From Sediminicola sp035798135 (GTDB lineage: Bacteria; Bacteroidota; Bacteroidia; Flavobacteriales; Flavobacteriaceae), in NCBI GenBank assembly GCA_035798135.1, contig JAPFBR010000002.1:372001-436000 (forward strand): 64,000 nt of DNA, in the 5' to 3' direction. The notes beneath the pieces are model-generated. The model searched no databases. It saw nothing but the letters and a program-made list of their open reading frames with translations, and was not told where the DNA came from. Position numbers and translations under genes: made by a program. Shown in pieces: positions 1 to 7,389 of the stretch (the stretch's first letter is position 1; the number at the start of each line of letters is the position of its first letter).

Positions 1-290
1 AACGGATAGACCCCTGTTTGATTGATAATGTTTATTTCACTGAACGTAAACCCTTTAAAAGGATTATATGTTGAATCTCTGACCCCCATCCTTGCCCCCA
101 TTTCAGGGAGTATGTTAGTTGCCCAAATTTCCTTTGGCAAGTCTTGTATGGAAGGTGCTATATGACAACTTGTACAGTAGGAGTTAAAAAGGACCACTTC
201 CCTTTTTTCCTTGGGTGAAGAACAGGAAAATTGAAAAAATATAGTTATTAAAATAATGGAATTGTGAAATCTAAATTTCAATTTAGTCAT
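1..290 (-). CDS. CxxCH-containing lipoprotein, N-terminal part (cut by window edge)
   Basis: An open frame starts at the ATG at 288-290 and runs off the left edge after about 96 codons. The N-terminus has a hydrophobic stretch followed by a lipobox-like FSCSS, so it is probably an outer-membrane or periplasmic lipoprotein. Just downstream is YCTSCH, a c-type haem-binding CxxCH motif, followed by a Trp/Pro-rich stretch ending in LPEMGARMG. This resembles the mono-haem head of Bacteroidetes FG-GAP/VCBS-repeat lipoproteins, but the repeat body lies outside the window, so that assignment is inference. The gap to the divergently numbered pirin stop is 51 bases on the same strand. Confidence 0.6.
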   Translation of the reverse strand, partial: MTKLKFRFHNSIILITIFFQFSCSSPKEKREVVLFNSYCTSCHIAPSIQDLPKEIWATNILPEMGARMGVRDSTYNPFKGFTFSEINIINQTGVYP

Positions 291-341
291 GATTTGAGGT
301 CAAAGTAATATTATAAATGAAATACCATTCTTTATTAATAG

Positions 342-1217
342 CTACTCCCTAGGCAGTGGCACATAACTTTCATCATTTTCCATCATTGGAAATGATTTAT
401 TCAACCAAGCTTTTTTTGCATTCTCTATTTTCTCCTTATTGGAGGAAACAAAGTTCCAAAAGATATGGCGTTCTTCTGGTAAAGGGGCACCCCCAAAAAG
501 TATGAGATGTGAATTAGGATTTAAAATGGTCTTACAGGTATCTTCTACCTTGGAGATTAGAATATTTCCTTTGCCAACCACTTGGCCACAGGCAATTATG
601 CTCCCATCGACAATGCAAATCCCAATTTCACCCTTTAAATGATCCTTGGTGTTAAGTTGAAATTCAGAGGTATTCTTAATTTCAATCATAAATAAAGGAG
701 AATGGGCAGGAACTGGTGAAACTCTACCATACCCTTCCCCAGCTATTAATTTAAAGTTGGCGCTTCCCTCCTTCCATTGTGGAAGATCAGATGCTCCAAT
801 ATGATGAAATTCAGGGGAACAGTCTTCCAAAATTTTTGGCAAAGCAATCCATATCTGATACCCATGTGCCGTAAATGAATGCCCATTTCTGAGATCGTTG
901 GGCGTGCGTTCCGAGTGGGAAACACCTTTACCGGCTACCATCAAATTTACGGAACCCGATGTAATACGCTGTTTGGTCCCTATACTATCCTCATGAAATA
1001 TATCTCCTTCCAACATATAGGTTAGTGTGGAGAGTCCTATATGTGGATGTTGATCTACATCCATATATTTAGCAGGGCCCAGCTGCGTTGGGCCCATATG
1101 GTCTATAAAAACAAAGGGGCCGATCATTCTTTTTTTGCGAAAGGGAATCAACCTTCCTACTAAGAAATCACCAATATCCCGACTCCTTTCTGCTATGATC
1201 AATCCAAGGTTGGACAT
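342..1217 (-). CDS. Pirin family protein
   Basis: This is a 291-residue bicupin of the pirin family, whose members are iron-binding proteins and sometimes quercetinases. The four metal ligands of the N-terminal cupin are visible: His57 and His59 in QHPHIG, then His101 and Glu103 in HSERT. The C-terminal cupin (about 170-275) looks metal-free, as usual. Length is normal for the family and there is no signal peptide, so it is cytoplasmic. The start lies 83 bases from the divergent serine hydrolase start, so the two share one upstream region. The substrate cannot be read from sequence. Confidence 0.93.
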   Translation of the reverse strand: MSNLGLIIAERSRDIGDFLVGRLIPFRKKRMIGPFVFIDHMGPTQLGPAKYMDVDQHPHIGLSTLTYMLEGDIFHEDSIGTKQRITSGSVNLMVAGKGVSHSERTPNDLRNGHSFTAHGYQIWIALPKILEDCSPEFHHIGASDLPQWKEGSANFKLIAGEGYGRVSPVPAHSPLFMIEIKNTSEFQLNTKDHLKGEIGICIVDGSIIACGQVVGKGNILISKVEDTCKTILNPNSHLILFGGAPLPEERHIFWNFVSSNKEKIENAKKAWLNKSFPMMENDESYVPLPRE

Positions 1218-1300
1218 AAAAACAAAACATTTATTTTTCCTAAAGTTACAATAATTCTCAAGTAAAGATTTATTTTTAAAAACCCTTAATTATCCTTTCC

Positions 1301-2635
1301 ATGAAAGTTTTTAAAAGAATTGTCCTTGCTCTTTTTACTGTTCTCATCATTGTTTTGGCCTTCAATTATTCCAAACTGAACATTATATCCGGCTATGCCG
1401 CAAAAAACATGGCCTCAAGCGTTTTTATAGCTGATAGAACTCCGGAATCCATTGATAAGAACGATAATAATGTACCCTTGATAAAATTGGCGAAATCTGA
1501 AGTTGATAATGATGCAAAAACTGCGTCATCATCCGTTTTCGGATTTGTGGAAAGAAAAGCGGTCTACCGGGAAGGACTGGGTAGTGTCCTTGTCAATGAT
1601 ACCTATGATTACACTATAAAACCTTTACTTCCAAAACGACTAATCCTTGAAAACGGACTTCCCTTCCCGTATGGCAATAATGGAAAAAAAGATACCGTGT
1701 TTGCCAATGTCGACTATCTTCAATTGGAAAGAGCAATCAATAGCGCTTTTTCAGAGCCGGAATTAAAAAAAACGAGGACAGTCTTAGTAGCCTATAAGAA
1801 TGAGATCATAGCTGAACATTATGCCGAGGGATTTACCCCGACCACTCCCATTTTGGGCTGGTCCATGACCAAAAGCATTTTGGCAACACTCTATGGTATA
1901 TTGGAATACCAAGGGAAGTTGGAGGTCAATGATCCAGCTCCTATATCTGATTGGCAAAAGGATGAACGTAAACACATTACCATAAATCATTTATTGCGGA
2001 TGCAGAGTGGGTTGGAATGGGAGGAGGATTATAGCAAAATATCGGATGTTACCAAAATGTTGTTTTTGGAGTCGGATATGACGCAATCCCAACAGATAAA
2101 AAAGGCTATTGCAAAACCAGGGCAAATATGGAACTATTCTTCAGGCACATCAAATCTTTTGTCTGGATTGTTACATAACTATTTTGAGGACAAGCAGGTT
2201 TATCTAGACTTTCCCTACCAGTCTTTTATAGATAGAATAGGTATGCATTCGATGGTTATCGAAACCGATATGAAAAATAATTTTGTAGGTTCGTCCTATG
2301 CTTGGACAAACACTCGGGATTGGGCAAAATTTGGGTTATTGTATCTAAACAATGGACGTTGGAGGGGAGAACAACTTTTTGCTGAGGATTGGGTACGGTA
2401 TATTACCAAGCCAACTGCTGATTCCGATGGTACCTACGGGGCGCACTTTTGGTTGAATGCGGGAGGTAAATACCCCGATGTTCCAGGGGACTTGTATTCT
2501 GCAAACGGCTATCAGGGTCAATATGTTTTTATAATTCCTTCCAAGGAATTGGTGGTAGTGCGCACGGGATTGGCAGAAGACCCAATTTTTAATGTAAATG
2601 AATTTTTAGCACAAATTATTGCATCCATTAAGTGA
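1301..2635 (+). CDS. Serine hydrolase, beta-lactamase class C / DD-peptidase fold
   Basis: The 444-residue protein has one N-terminal membrane anchor (residues about 6-24), so the catalytic domain is probably periplasmic. The SxxK nucleophile motif is Ser188-Met-Thr-Lys191 in GWSMTKS. A Tyr-containing second motif is likely YSSGTSN. A C-terminal His/Gly-rich stretch (GYQGQY) corresponds to the third active-site strand. The N-terminal GYAAKNMASSVF segment recurs in this hydrolase family in Bacteroidetes. It could be a peptidoglycan, beta-lactam or ester hydrolase; the substrate is not predictable. It stands alone on the + strand. Confidence 0.9.
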   Translation: MKVFKRIVLALFTVLIIVLAFNYSKLNIISGYAAKNMASSVFIADRTPESIDKNDNNVPLIKLAKSEVDNDAKTASSSVFGFVERKAVYREGLGSVLVNDTYDYTIKPLLPKRLILENGLPFPYGNNGKKDTVFANVDYLQLERAINSAFSEPELKKTRTVLVAYKNEIIAEHYAEGFTPTTPILGWSMTKSILATLYGILEYQGKLEVNDPAPISDWQKDERKHITINHLLRMQSGLEWEEDYSKISDVTKMLFLESDMTQSQQIKKAIAKPGQIWNYSSGTSNLLSGLLHNYFEDKQVYLDFPYQSFIDRIGMHSMVIETDMKNNFVGSSYAWTNTRDWAKFGLLYLNNGRWRGEQLFAEDWVRYITKPTADSDGTYGAHFWLNAGGKYPDVPGDLYSANGYQGQYVFIIPSKELVVVRTGLAEDPIFNVNEFLAQIIASIK

Positions 2636-2711
2636 TGTAAGTGTGCCTTAATCAACGAACAATACATGGACAAGCAGCATAAGTGTATAAAGATTGTAAT
2701 TGTAAAAAGAA

Positions 2712-3143
2712 TTATACAAGCCAACCTATAATTTGTTTGCGGACATTAAGCCAAAATAAATAGGAAGCAGGTGATGTTTTATCTGCACTTTCAGATAGCT
2801 GGAACAAATTCCTTTCAAAGGTCAGTATATCATTATCCTTAATGAGACCTTCCCCTAGATCATGATAGGCCATGGACCAATCATTGAAGTTTCTTTTAGG
2901 AATAAAGCCTTCCCATAATAGCTTTACTTGGTGATGCCTTTCATCTTTCTCTATATTTTGATAAAGATTTTGAATGTATTTTGAATCCCCTTCAATTATT
3001 TGTACGAAGACATTGTTGTGAAACACCAGGCAACCCGTGATCTCGAATATAAGGTTGTTGGTACGCGAAGTTTTCAAAATCTCAAATATTTTGATGCTAT
3101 CCGTATCATTTTTCGCTTTAGAGCTGTAGACAAGTTCGTACAT
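2712..3143 (-). CDS. Stand-alone BLUF-domain blue-light sensor
   Basis: The 143-residue protein is a single BLUF domain (about 1-95) with a short helical C-terminal cap. BLUF domains bind FAD and rearrange a Gln-Tyr hydrogen-bond network on blue-light excitation. The core residues are present: Tyr6, Asn30, Gln48 in FVQIIEG, and Trp89 and Met91 in FNDWSM. No output domain (EAL, GGDEF, cyclase) is fused, so it must signal to a partner by contact. No photolyase or obvious partner is adjacent; the next upstream gene on this strand is an SRPBCC protein. Confidence 0.93.
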   Translation of the reverse strand: MYELVYSSKAKNDTDSIKIFEILKTSRTNNLIFEITGCLVFHNNVFVQIIEGDSKYIQNLYQNIEKDERHHQVKLLWEGFIPKRNFNDWSMAYHDLGEGLIKDNDILTFERNLFQLSESADKTSPASYLFWLNVRKQIIGWLV

Positions 3144-3383
3144 CGTTGTAGTATTTGGAGATTACATCTTTAGTTACCTAGAATCTTTGGGGAATATAGG
3201 GAGCCTCTCTAAGATACGAAATTTTCGAATGATCATTGAAGTCAATATCAACAATAATTTGAGGTAGACAAAGTAGTCCAAGGTAGACCAACCCACCTAT
3301 AATTTGCATCGATATAATGCGCCAAATCAGAAGTGTTTCTGTCAACCACCAATTCGGGTTCATTAGGGTTATGTTATTAGGTA

Positions 3384-3770
3384 TTACTTCTTTGAAAAAT
3401 ATTTTTTCATGGGTTGGAAATAATGTTCATCCCACCCTTTTATGTAATGCTCCCCACTTTCGGGAACTTTGGAGTGGATAAGTGTCAATTCGGTACGTCC
3501 TGCTTGCTCTTTTAGTACTACTTCAATTTGTGAATCTTCTTCATGTTCCTCAAATTGCGAAGATCTCCAAGATTGTACGATTCTCTTATTTTCTTCCAGG
3601 AGTAGATTTTTCCCATTGAGATAGCCATCCCAGGCGGTAAAAGCTCCTCCAACTTTAGTGGAGGCAGTGGCCTCGCCTCCGGTCATTGCAGTATGCCCTT
3701 CACTACTGAGCCAGGCATTATAAATATCCTTTGCAGGAGCATCCAAGGTTGTTTTAAGTGTGAATTCCAT
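3384..3770 (-). CDS. SRPBCC / AHSA1-like protein
   Basis: The 128-residue protein has the START/Bet v1-like fold of the AHSA1 (activator of Hsp90 ATPase homolog 1-like) group. It begins with the typical TLKTTLDAPAKDIYNAWLSSEGH helix-grip start and has a conserved Trp-rich core (FTAWDGYLNGKN, IVQSWRSS). Family members bind hydrophobic ligands; many bacterial ones have no known role. It is cytoplasmic with no signal peptide. Its upstream region holds one copy of the 155-bp intergenic repeat described separately. Confidence 0.85.
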   Translation of the reverse strand: MEFTLKTTLDAPAKDIYNAWLSSEGHTAMTGGEATASTKVGGAFTAWDGYLNGKNLLLEENKRIVQSWRSSQFEEHEEDSQIEVVLKEQAGRTELTLIHSKVPESGEHYIKGWDEHYFQPMKKYFSKK

Positions 3771-3920
3771 GGTGTTTTGTTTTTTCTAAATCTACTTTAA
3801 TCTATTTGAACAGATTGTAATTTCAATTTCTCACTTAAATTTAGTGAATAAAAGACGTGGAATAGAGCACCTATACGTATAAATAATAGTGAAATACTAT
3901 ATTATATAGTCAAAAAAGCG

Positions 3921-4075
3921 ATCCCCACCACAAGTAAGTCCCACTTCACAACAATAATTTTACAAAATGCTAAAAGGAGGGTACTTTAGAAGTGTAAATA
4001 AGTAATAAAAATTTTCATTTTCATATAGTGTTCTCGTAAAAAGGGCTTCGTCTTAAATGGTGGGGCCTTTTTTTA
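3921..4075. repeat. Intergenic repeat copy A (pair of 5038-5194)
   Basis: This stretch aligns end to end with 5038-5194. The best-preserved part is CATTTTCATATAGTGTTCTC, which is identical in both copies and is followed by a hairpin with a T-rich end. The left parts align with substitutions and small gaps (both contain TTCACAACA). The copies bracket the DUF2007 and DEAD-like genes. On the minus strand, both read as hairpin, then ACGAGAACACTAT, then ATGAAAATGAAAA, so the conserved block could be an untranslated leader, a small RNA or a start region. In this copy that minus frame stops after 12 codons. Confidence 0.7.
4038..4074. terminator. Hairpin with T-rich end in repeat copy A
   Basis: The arms are AAAAAGGGC and GGCCTTTTT, with one mismatch, followed by a T run on the + strand and an A/T run on the minus strand. 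It lies just after the DUF2007 stop on the minus strand, so it may end that transcript. It could equally end a + strand RNA. Confidence 0.5.
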
Positions 4076-4098
4076 TGCCCCTAACATTTTGATTATGA

Positions 4099-4338
4099 TC
4101 AAGGTTTTTGGCCATTAATGAAACCCTCTATGATTGGCGTTGCCCTAATCTTGTCTGATTCCAAGATAAAGAGTCTGATACCAGCATAGGAACCTCCTCC
4201 AAAACCGGAGACGCGAGCAGATTCCTTTTCGTTTTTTACCAAGGTACTTATGCCCTTTTCCTCCAATAACCCTTTTAAAAGGATAATGTCGACCTCACTC
4301 CCGGTAAAGACACTTACATAATTGTTTTTTGTTTCCAT
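4099..4338 (-). CDS. DUF2007 family small protein
   Basis: The 79-residue protein matches the DUF2007 (putative signal-transducing protein) pattern: VSVFTGSEVDIILLKGLLEEKGISTLV, then a Gly-rich GFGGGSYAG and LFILESD. The fold is ferredoxin-like; some members resemble a PII-like domain. It starts 10 bases after the stop of the upstream DEAD-like ATPase gene, so the two are co-transcribed. Its role is unknown. Confidence 0.85.
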   Translation of the reverse strand: METKNNYVSVFTGSEVDIILLKGLLEEKGISTLVKNEKESARVSGFGGGSYAGIRLFILESDKIRATPIIEGFINGQKP

Positions 4339-4348
4339 ATGATGTTAT

Positions 4349-4963
4349 TTATTCAGCGATAATGGTTTCCGCATTGTACATAAAGGAGTCTTGCATTTTC
4401 TCTAGACGATTGTCAAACTTGGTTCCAAACATGATATATTGGCATTTTTCTATACTTTCCGGGATACGGATCACATCGGAATAATCACTTGCCTTCACCA
4501 AAAATTCGGAATCTTCCACTATGAACAATTTTAATTGCCCTAGATGTATCCCGTTCAAATAAAAAATACGACTTAATTTTTTAGGGGTAGCGATGACTAT
4601 ATCGGTTCCAAGATAAATTTCTTCGCGCTGCAATTCTATATTGTGTTCTTCATAGGCACAGTACACCCTTAAATCGGTCCCATAGGTATAGGGCTTAAAT
4701 TTTTCTGCGAGCTCCAGAGCTGATACCTTATCCTTTACATAGATCAGTGCTCTTGGCGAATCTTCAAAGGCCGCAGCGCCCAGTTTCTGAATTGTAGCGA
4801 TGATCATGGCTGTGGTCTTTCCAACTCCTTTTGGGGCTATGGCAAAAAGACTGGCTCCTCCCTTTATTTTTGATATCACCTTTTTTTGAAAAGATGTAGG
4901 GGCAGTAATCCCCGTACGTTCAATGTTTTCTTTTAAAGTGGGATGTATTTTTTTAAATGACAT
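4349..4963 (-). CDS. Single-RecA-domain DEAD-box-like ATPase
   Basis: The 204-residue protein covers only the N-terminal RecA domain of a DEAD-box RNA helicase. A Q-motif-like PTSFQ is at 22-26, Walker A APKGVGKT at 43-50, motif Ia-like residues near 70-90 and an ATPKKL motif at 125-130. Motif II reads Glu-Asp-Ser-Glu (150-153) instead of Asp-Glu-Ala-Asp, and motif III (SAT) is replaced by FGT near 180. The helicase C domain is absent and the stop is followed directly by DUF2007, so it is not simply cut off by the window. It may bind ATP or RNA without unwinding. Confidence 0.8.
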   Translation of the reverse strand: MSFKKIHPTLKENIERTGITAPTSFQKKVISKIKGGASLFAIAPKGVGKTTAMIIATIQKLGAAAFEDSPRALIYVKDKVSALELAEKFKPYTYGTDLRVYCAYEEHNIELQREEIYLGTDIVIATPKKLSRIFYLNGIHLGQLKLFIVEDSEFLVKASDYSDVIRIPESIEKCQYIMFGTKFDNRLEKMQDSFMYNAETIIAE

Positions 4964-4977
4964 AAATAGTAATGTTA

Positions 4978-5145
4978 TTAAGTTGCAATTCTAACCATTT
5001 TAAGGGCTATTGAATTCATGTACATGTCTAAATTAAGTTGCCCTACCACATAAAGGCAAGGGTTCACAACATTAATTTCATGATCGCTCCAAATGTAGCT
5101 ACTTTGGTAGTATACAAAAACAGAATAAGAATTTTTCATTTTCAT
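4978..5145 (-). CDS. Possible 55-codon ORF inside repeat copy B
   Basis: A frame opens at ATGAAAATGAAA (5145) and stops 15 bases before the DEAD-like gene start. It would encode a 55-residue peptide with no recognisable domain. The matching frame in repeat copy A stops after 12 codons, which argues against a conserved protein. It may be an upstream ORF with a regulatory role or simply chance. Confidence 0.2.
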   Translation of the reverse strand: MKMKNSYSVFVYYQSSYIWSDHEINVVNPCLYVVGQLNLDMYMNSIALKMVRIAT

Positions 5146-5194
5146 ATAGTGTTCTCGTAAAAGGACTTTGTCTTCTCAGGCAAGGTCCTTTTTA
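5038..5194. repeat. Intergenic repeat copy B (pair of 3921-4075)
   Basis: This is the second copy of the intergenic repeat. It ends in the same TCATATAGTGTTCTC block and hairpin, and lies between the DEAD-like gene and menB. See copy A for the alignment. Confidence 0.7.
5159..5192 (-). terminator. Hairpin terminator after menB
   Basis: The arms AAAAGGAC-TTTG and CAAGGTCCTTTT form a near-perfect stem around a loop, with T runs on both strands. It lies 31 bases past the menB stop on the minus strand, so it probably ends menB. It could also act on the + strand. Confidence 0.6.
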
Positions 5195-5223
5195 ATTTAA
5201 TAATGTTCTAGTAAGAGAACGTA

Positions 5224-6066
5224 TTATGGAATCCATTTGTTCTTTCCAAAATCTGGCTTGCGCTTTTCAAGAAATGCATTTCTGCCTTCTTTCGCCTCAT
5301 CTGTCATATAGGCCAATCTCGTAGCCTCCCCGGCAAACACTTGCTGTCCTACCATACCGTCATCGGTTAGATTCATGGAAAATTTCAACATTTTAATGGA
5401 CGTAGGTGATTTTGCTAGAATTTCCTGTGCCCATTCAAAGGCGGTATCCTCCAGTTCCTCATGTGGGATAACTGCATTTACCATGCCCATTTCAAAGGCC
5501 GCTTGTGCGGTATAATTTCTTCCTAAGAAGAATATTTCCCTAGCCTTTTTCTGTCCTACCATTTTTGCCAAATAAGCAGAGCCATAGCCCCCATCAAAAC
5601 TGGTAACGTCGGCATCAGTCTGTTTAAAAATAGCGTGTTCCTTGCTGGCAAGGGTGAGGTCGCAGATCACATGAAGACTGTGTCCACCCCCTACTGCCCA
5701 TCCGGGGACTACAGCAATGACGACTTTGGGCATAAAACGAATCAATCGTTGTACCTCCAATATATTCAAACGGTGCATCCCGTCTTCCCCAACATATCCT
5801 TGCTGTCCCCTCGCCTTCTGATCTCCACCACTGCAAAAGGAATATACCCCATCTTTTGTGGACGGTCCTTCGGCAGAAAGTAGTATTACCCCAATGGAAG
5901 TATCTTCCTGAGCATCGTAAAACGCTTCATAGAGCTCACTTGTTGTTTTGGGTCTAAAGGCGTTCCGTACATTGGGACGGTTAAAAGCGATACGGGCCAC
6001 CCCATCGCATTTTTTATAGGTAATATCTTCAAATTCCTTGACTACTTTCCAATTGATCTCACTCAT
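5224..6066 (-). CDS. menB: 1,4-dihydroxy-2-naphthoyl-CoA synthase
   Basis: MenB closes the second ring of menaquinone by converting o-succinylbenzoyl-CoA to 1,4-dihydroxy-2-naphthoyl-CoA in the cytoplasm. The 280-residue protein is a full-length crotonase-fold enzyme. Visible family signatures are NRPNVRNAFRPKT (29-41), the oxyanion region FCSGGDQ (77-83), GWAVGGGHSLH (122-132), and the MenB-specific DADVTSFDGGYGSAYLA. The C-terminus FGKNKWIP is typical. No other men gene is adjacent, so the pathway is scattered in this genome. Confidence 0.97.
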   Translation of the reverse strand: MSEINWKVVKEFEDITYKKCDGVARIAFNRPNVRNAFRPKTTSELYEAFYDAQEDTSIGVILLSAEGPSTKDGVYSFCSGGDQKARGQQGYVGEDGMHRLNILEVQRLIRFMPKVVIAVVPGWAVGGGHSLHVICDLTLASKEHAIFKQTDADVTSFDGGYGSAYLAKMVGQKKAREIFFLGRNYTAQAAFEMGMVNAVIPHEELEDTAFEWAQEILAKSPTSIKMLKFSMNLTDDGMVGQQVFAGEATRLAYMTDEAKEGRNAFLEKRKPDFGKNKWIP

Positions 6067-6135
6067 GACTCCTTGTTAAAAACTTTTTCAAAATACAAAA
6101 ATAAAGCTTCTTATGGCGATAGTGACCTAATAGGT

Positions 6136-7386
6136 CTATTGATTTTTAGCCTCGATCCATTTGGCCATAAATTTGGTGCTTGCTGTCGTATGGTGCATCA
6201 GCATGGAGCCAATAAAATTAGAAGTCCTGTGTTCCATTAACGTATTGATGGTGTCATTAATACGCCGTTCCAAAAGTCCTTCCAACTCATTCCTGTTATA
6301 TAATTGATTGATAATGGTCACCCCATTGGCTTGGCATTTTTTCCATACCTCCTTGTTGGTATATAATGAAACCGCATTTTTAGCGAAGGTTTCGGCATCA
6401 TTAGAGACCTTACCGCTCCATGAAAGTTTGGAATGCATTCCTTCAACTCCTATTTCAGTGGTTACATTAGGGGTTCCACATAGCATGGAATCTACCAGTT
6501 TTCCTTTTATCCCTGCCCCAAATCGCAGTGGTGCCAAACTTACCCTGGCCCGTCCAACCACTTCCTTAGCATTGGCAGCCCTACCCATGACCAAGAACCC
6601 ATCTTTTGGTTGGTGTAATTGCAGAATGCTCTCTGGCAAATAGGCACCAAAAATGTTGAGGTTTATAGAAGGTAATTGCTTTCGTACCAGTGGCCAAATT
6701 TCAGTTTTTAACCATCGAATCGCATCAATATTGGGAATGTGTTTCCCATTTCCTATACAAATAAAATCTTTTCTTTCTTCAAAAGGCAACCATCGCAATT
6801 GATCATTGTCCTCTATGGGGTCCAATATAAACGGTAGATGTAATAATAACTTTTCATCAATTTTGATTTCCTTTAACAATAGATCCATTTCATAGCTCGA
6901 GATGATCAGGGAAAGATCACATCTGTAGATGCTGGCTATTTCTCTTTTGGTCATTTCTGCCTGTTTCCAAACAACCATCGAGAATGGTTTTTTATTCTTT
7001 TGGGCCTCCAAACGAACGGATCTCAAGGAATGGAGATCTTCCGTATCCAAAATTCGTAGGGCATTTGGGGATTGTTTGGCAACACGCCATCCAAATTGCT
7101 CCTCTGTCAAGAACCGGTCAAACAGTACAATATCTGGATCCAGTTCCAGAATAAATTGGTCAAATCCAGAATCGTTCAACTTAATTTTTTTCTTGAGAAT
7201 GCCAATGGCTTCTAAATCCATGGAGAATTCTGATTCTTGGGCCGTAGAGGCAAAGGTGATTTGATAATTGTTTCCTTTGAAGAAAAGCAATAGTTGAAGC
7301 ATTCTGGATCCCGCAGCAGTTGAATGTGGTTCGGGCCAGACAAAACCGATGATTAGTATTTTCTTAGGTGCCAAAATAGTGGTCAT
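6136..7386 (-). CDS. Glycosyltransferase, GT-B fold (GT4-like)
   Basis: The 416-residue protein begins with a Rossmann strand (KILIIGFVWPEPHSTAAGSRM), where the Gly/Ser-rich turn is the acceptor-side loop. A donor-binding half begins near residue 205 (FICIGNGKHIPNIDAIRWL) and includes LAPLRFGAGIKGKLVDSMLCGTPNVTTEIGVEGM, the region that holds the sugar-nucleotide Glu in this family. No membrane segment is seen. It starts 3 bases after the stop of the upstream SF2 helicase gene. The sugar and acceptor are unknown; nothing nearby points to a pathway. Confidence 0.85.
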   Translation of the reverse strand: MTTILAPKKILIIGFVWPEPHSTAAGSRMLQLLLFFKGNNYQITFASTAQESEFSMDLEAIGILKKKIKLNDSGFDQFILELDPDIVLFDRFLTEEQFGWRVAKQSPNALRILDTEDLHSLRSVRLEAQKNKKPFSMVVWKQAEMTKREIASIYRCDLSLIISSYEMDLLLKEIKIDEKLLLHLPFILDPIEDNDQLRWLPFEERKDFICIGNGKHIPNIDAIRWLKTEIWPLVRKQLPSINLNIFGAYLPESILQLHQPKDGFLVMGRAANAKEVVGRARVSLAPLRFGAGIKGKLVDSMLCGTPNVTTEIGVEGMHSKLSWSGKVSNDAETFAKNAVSLYTNKEVWKKCQANGVTIINQLYNRNELEGLLERRINDTINTLMEHRTSNFIGSMLMHHTTASTKFMAKWIEAKNQ

Positions 7387-7389
7387 GGG

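Larger units (their letters stand above)
3771..4098. other. Gene-free stretch with intergenic repeat copy A
   Basis: No convincing ORF is present. The right half holds repeat copy A, including a hairpin. The left half (3771-3920) is AT-rich and shows nothing I can name beyond being the upstream region of the SRPBCC gene. Confidence 0.6.

Noticed and set aside
3178..3363. 61-codon minus-strand ORF between the BLUF and SRPBCC genes, with one hydrophobic stretch
   Set aside because: I see no family resemblance. It could be a decayed gene, but nothing supports a call.
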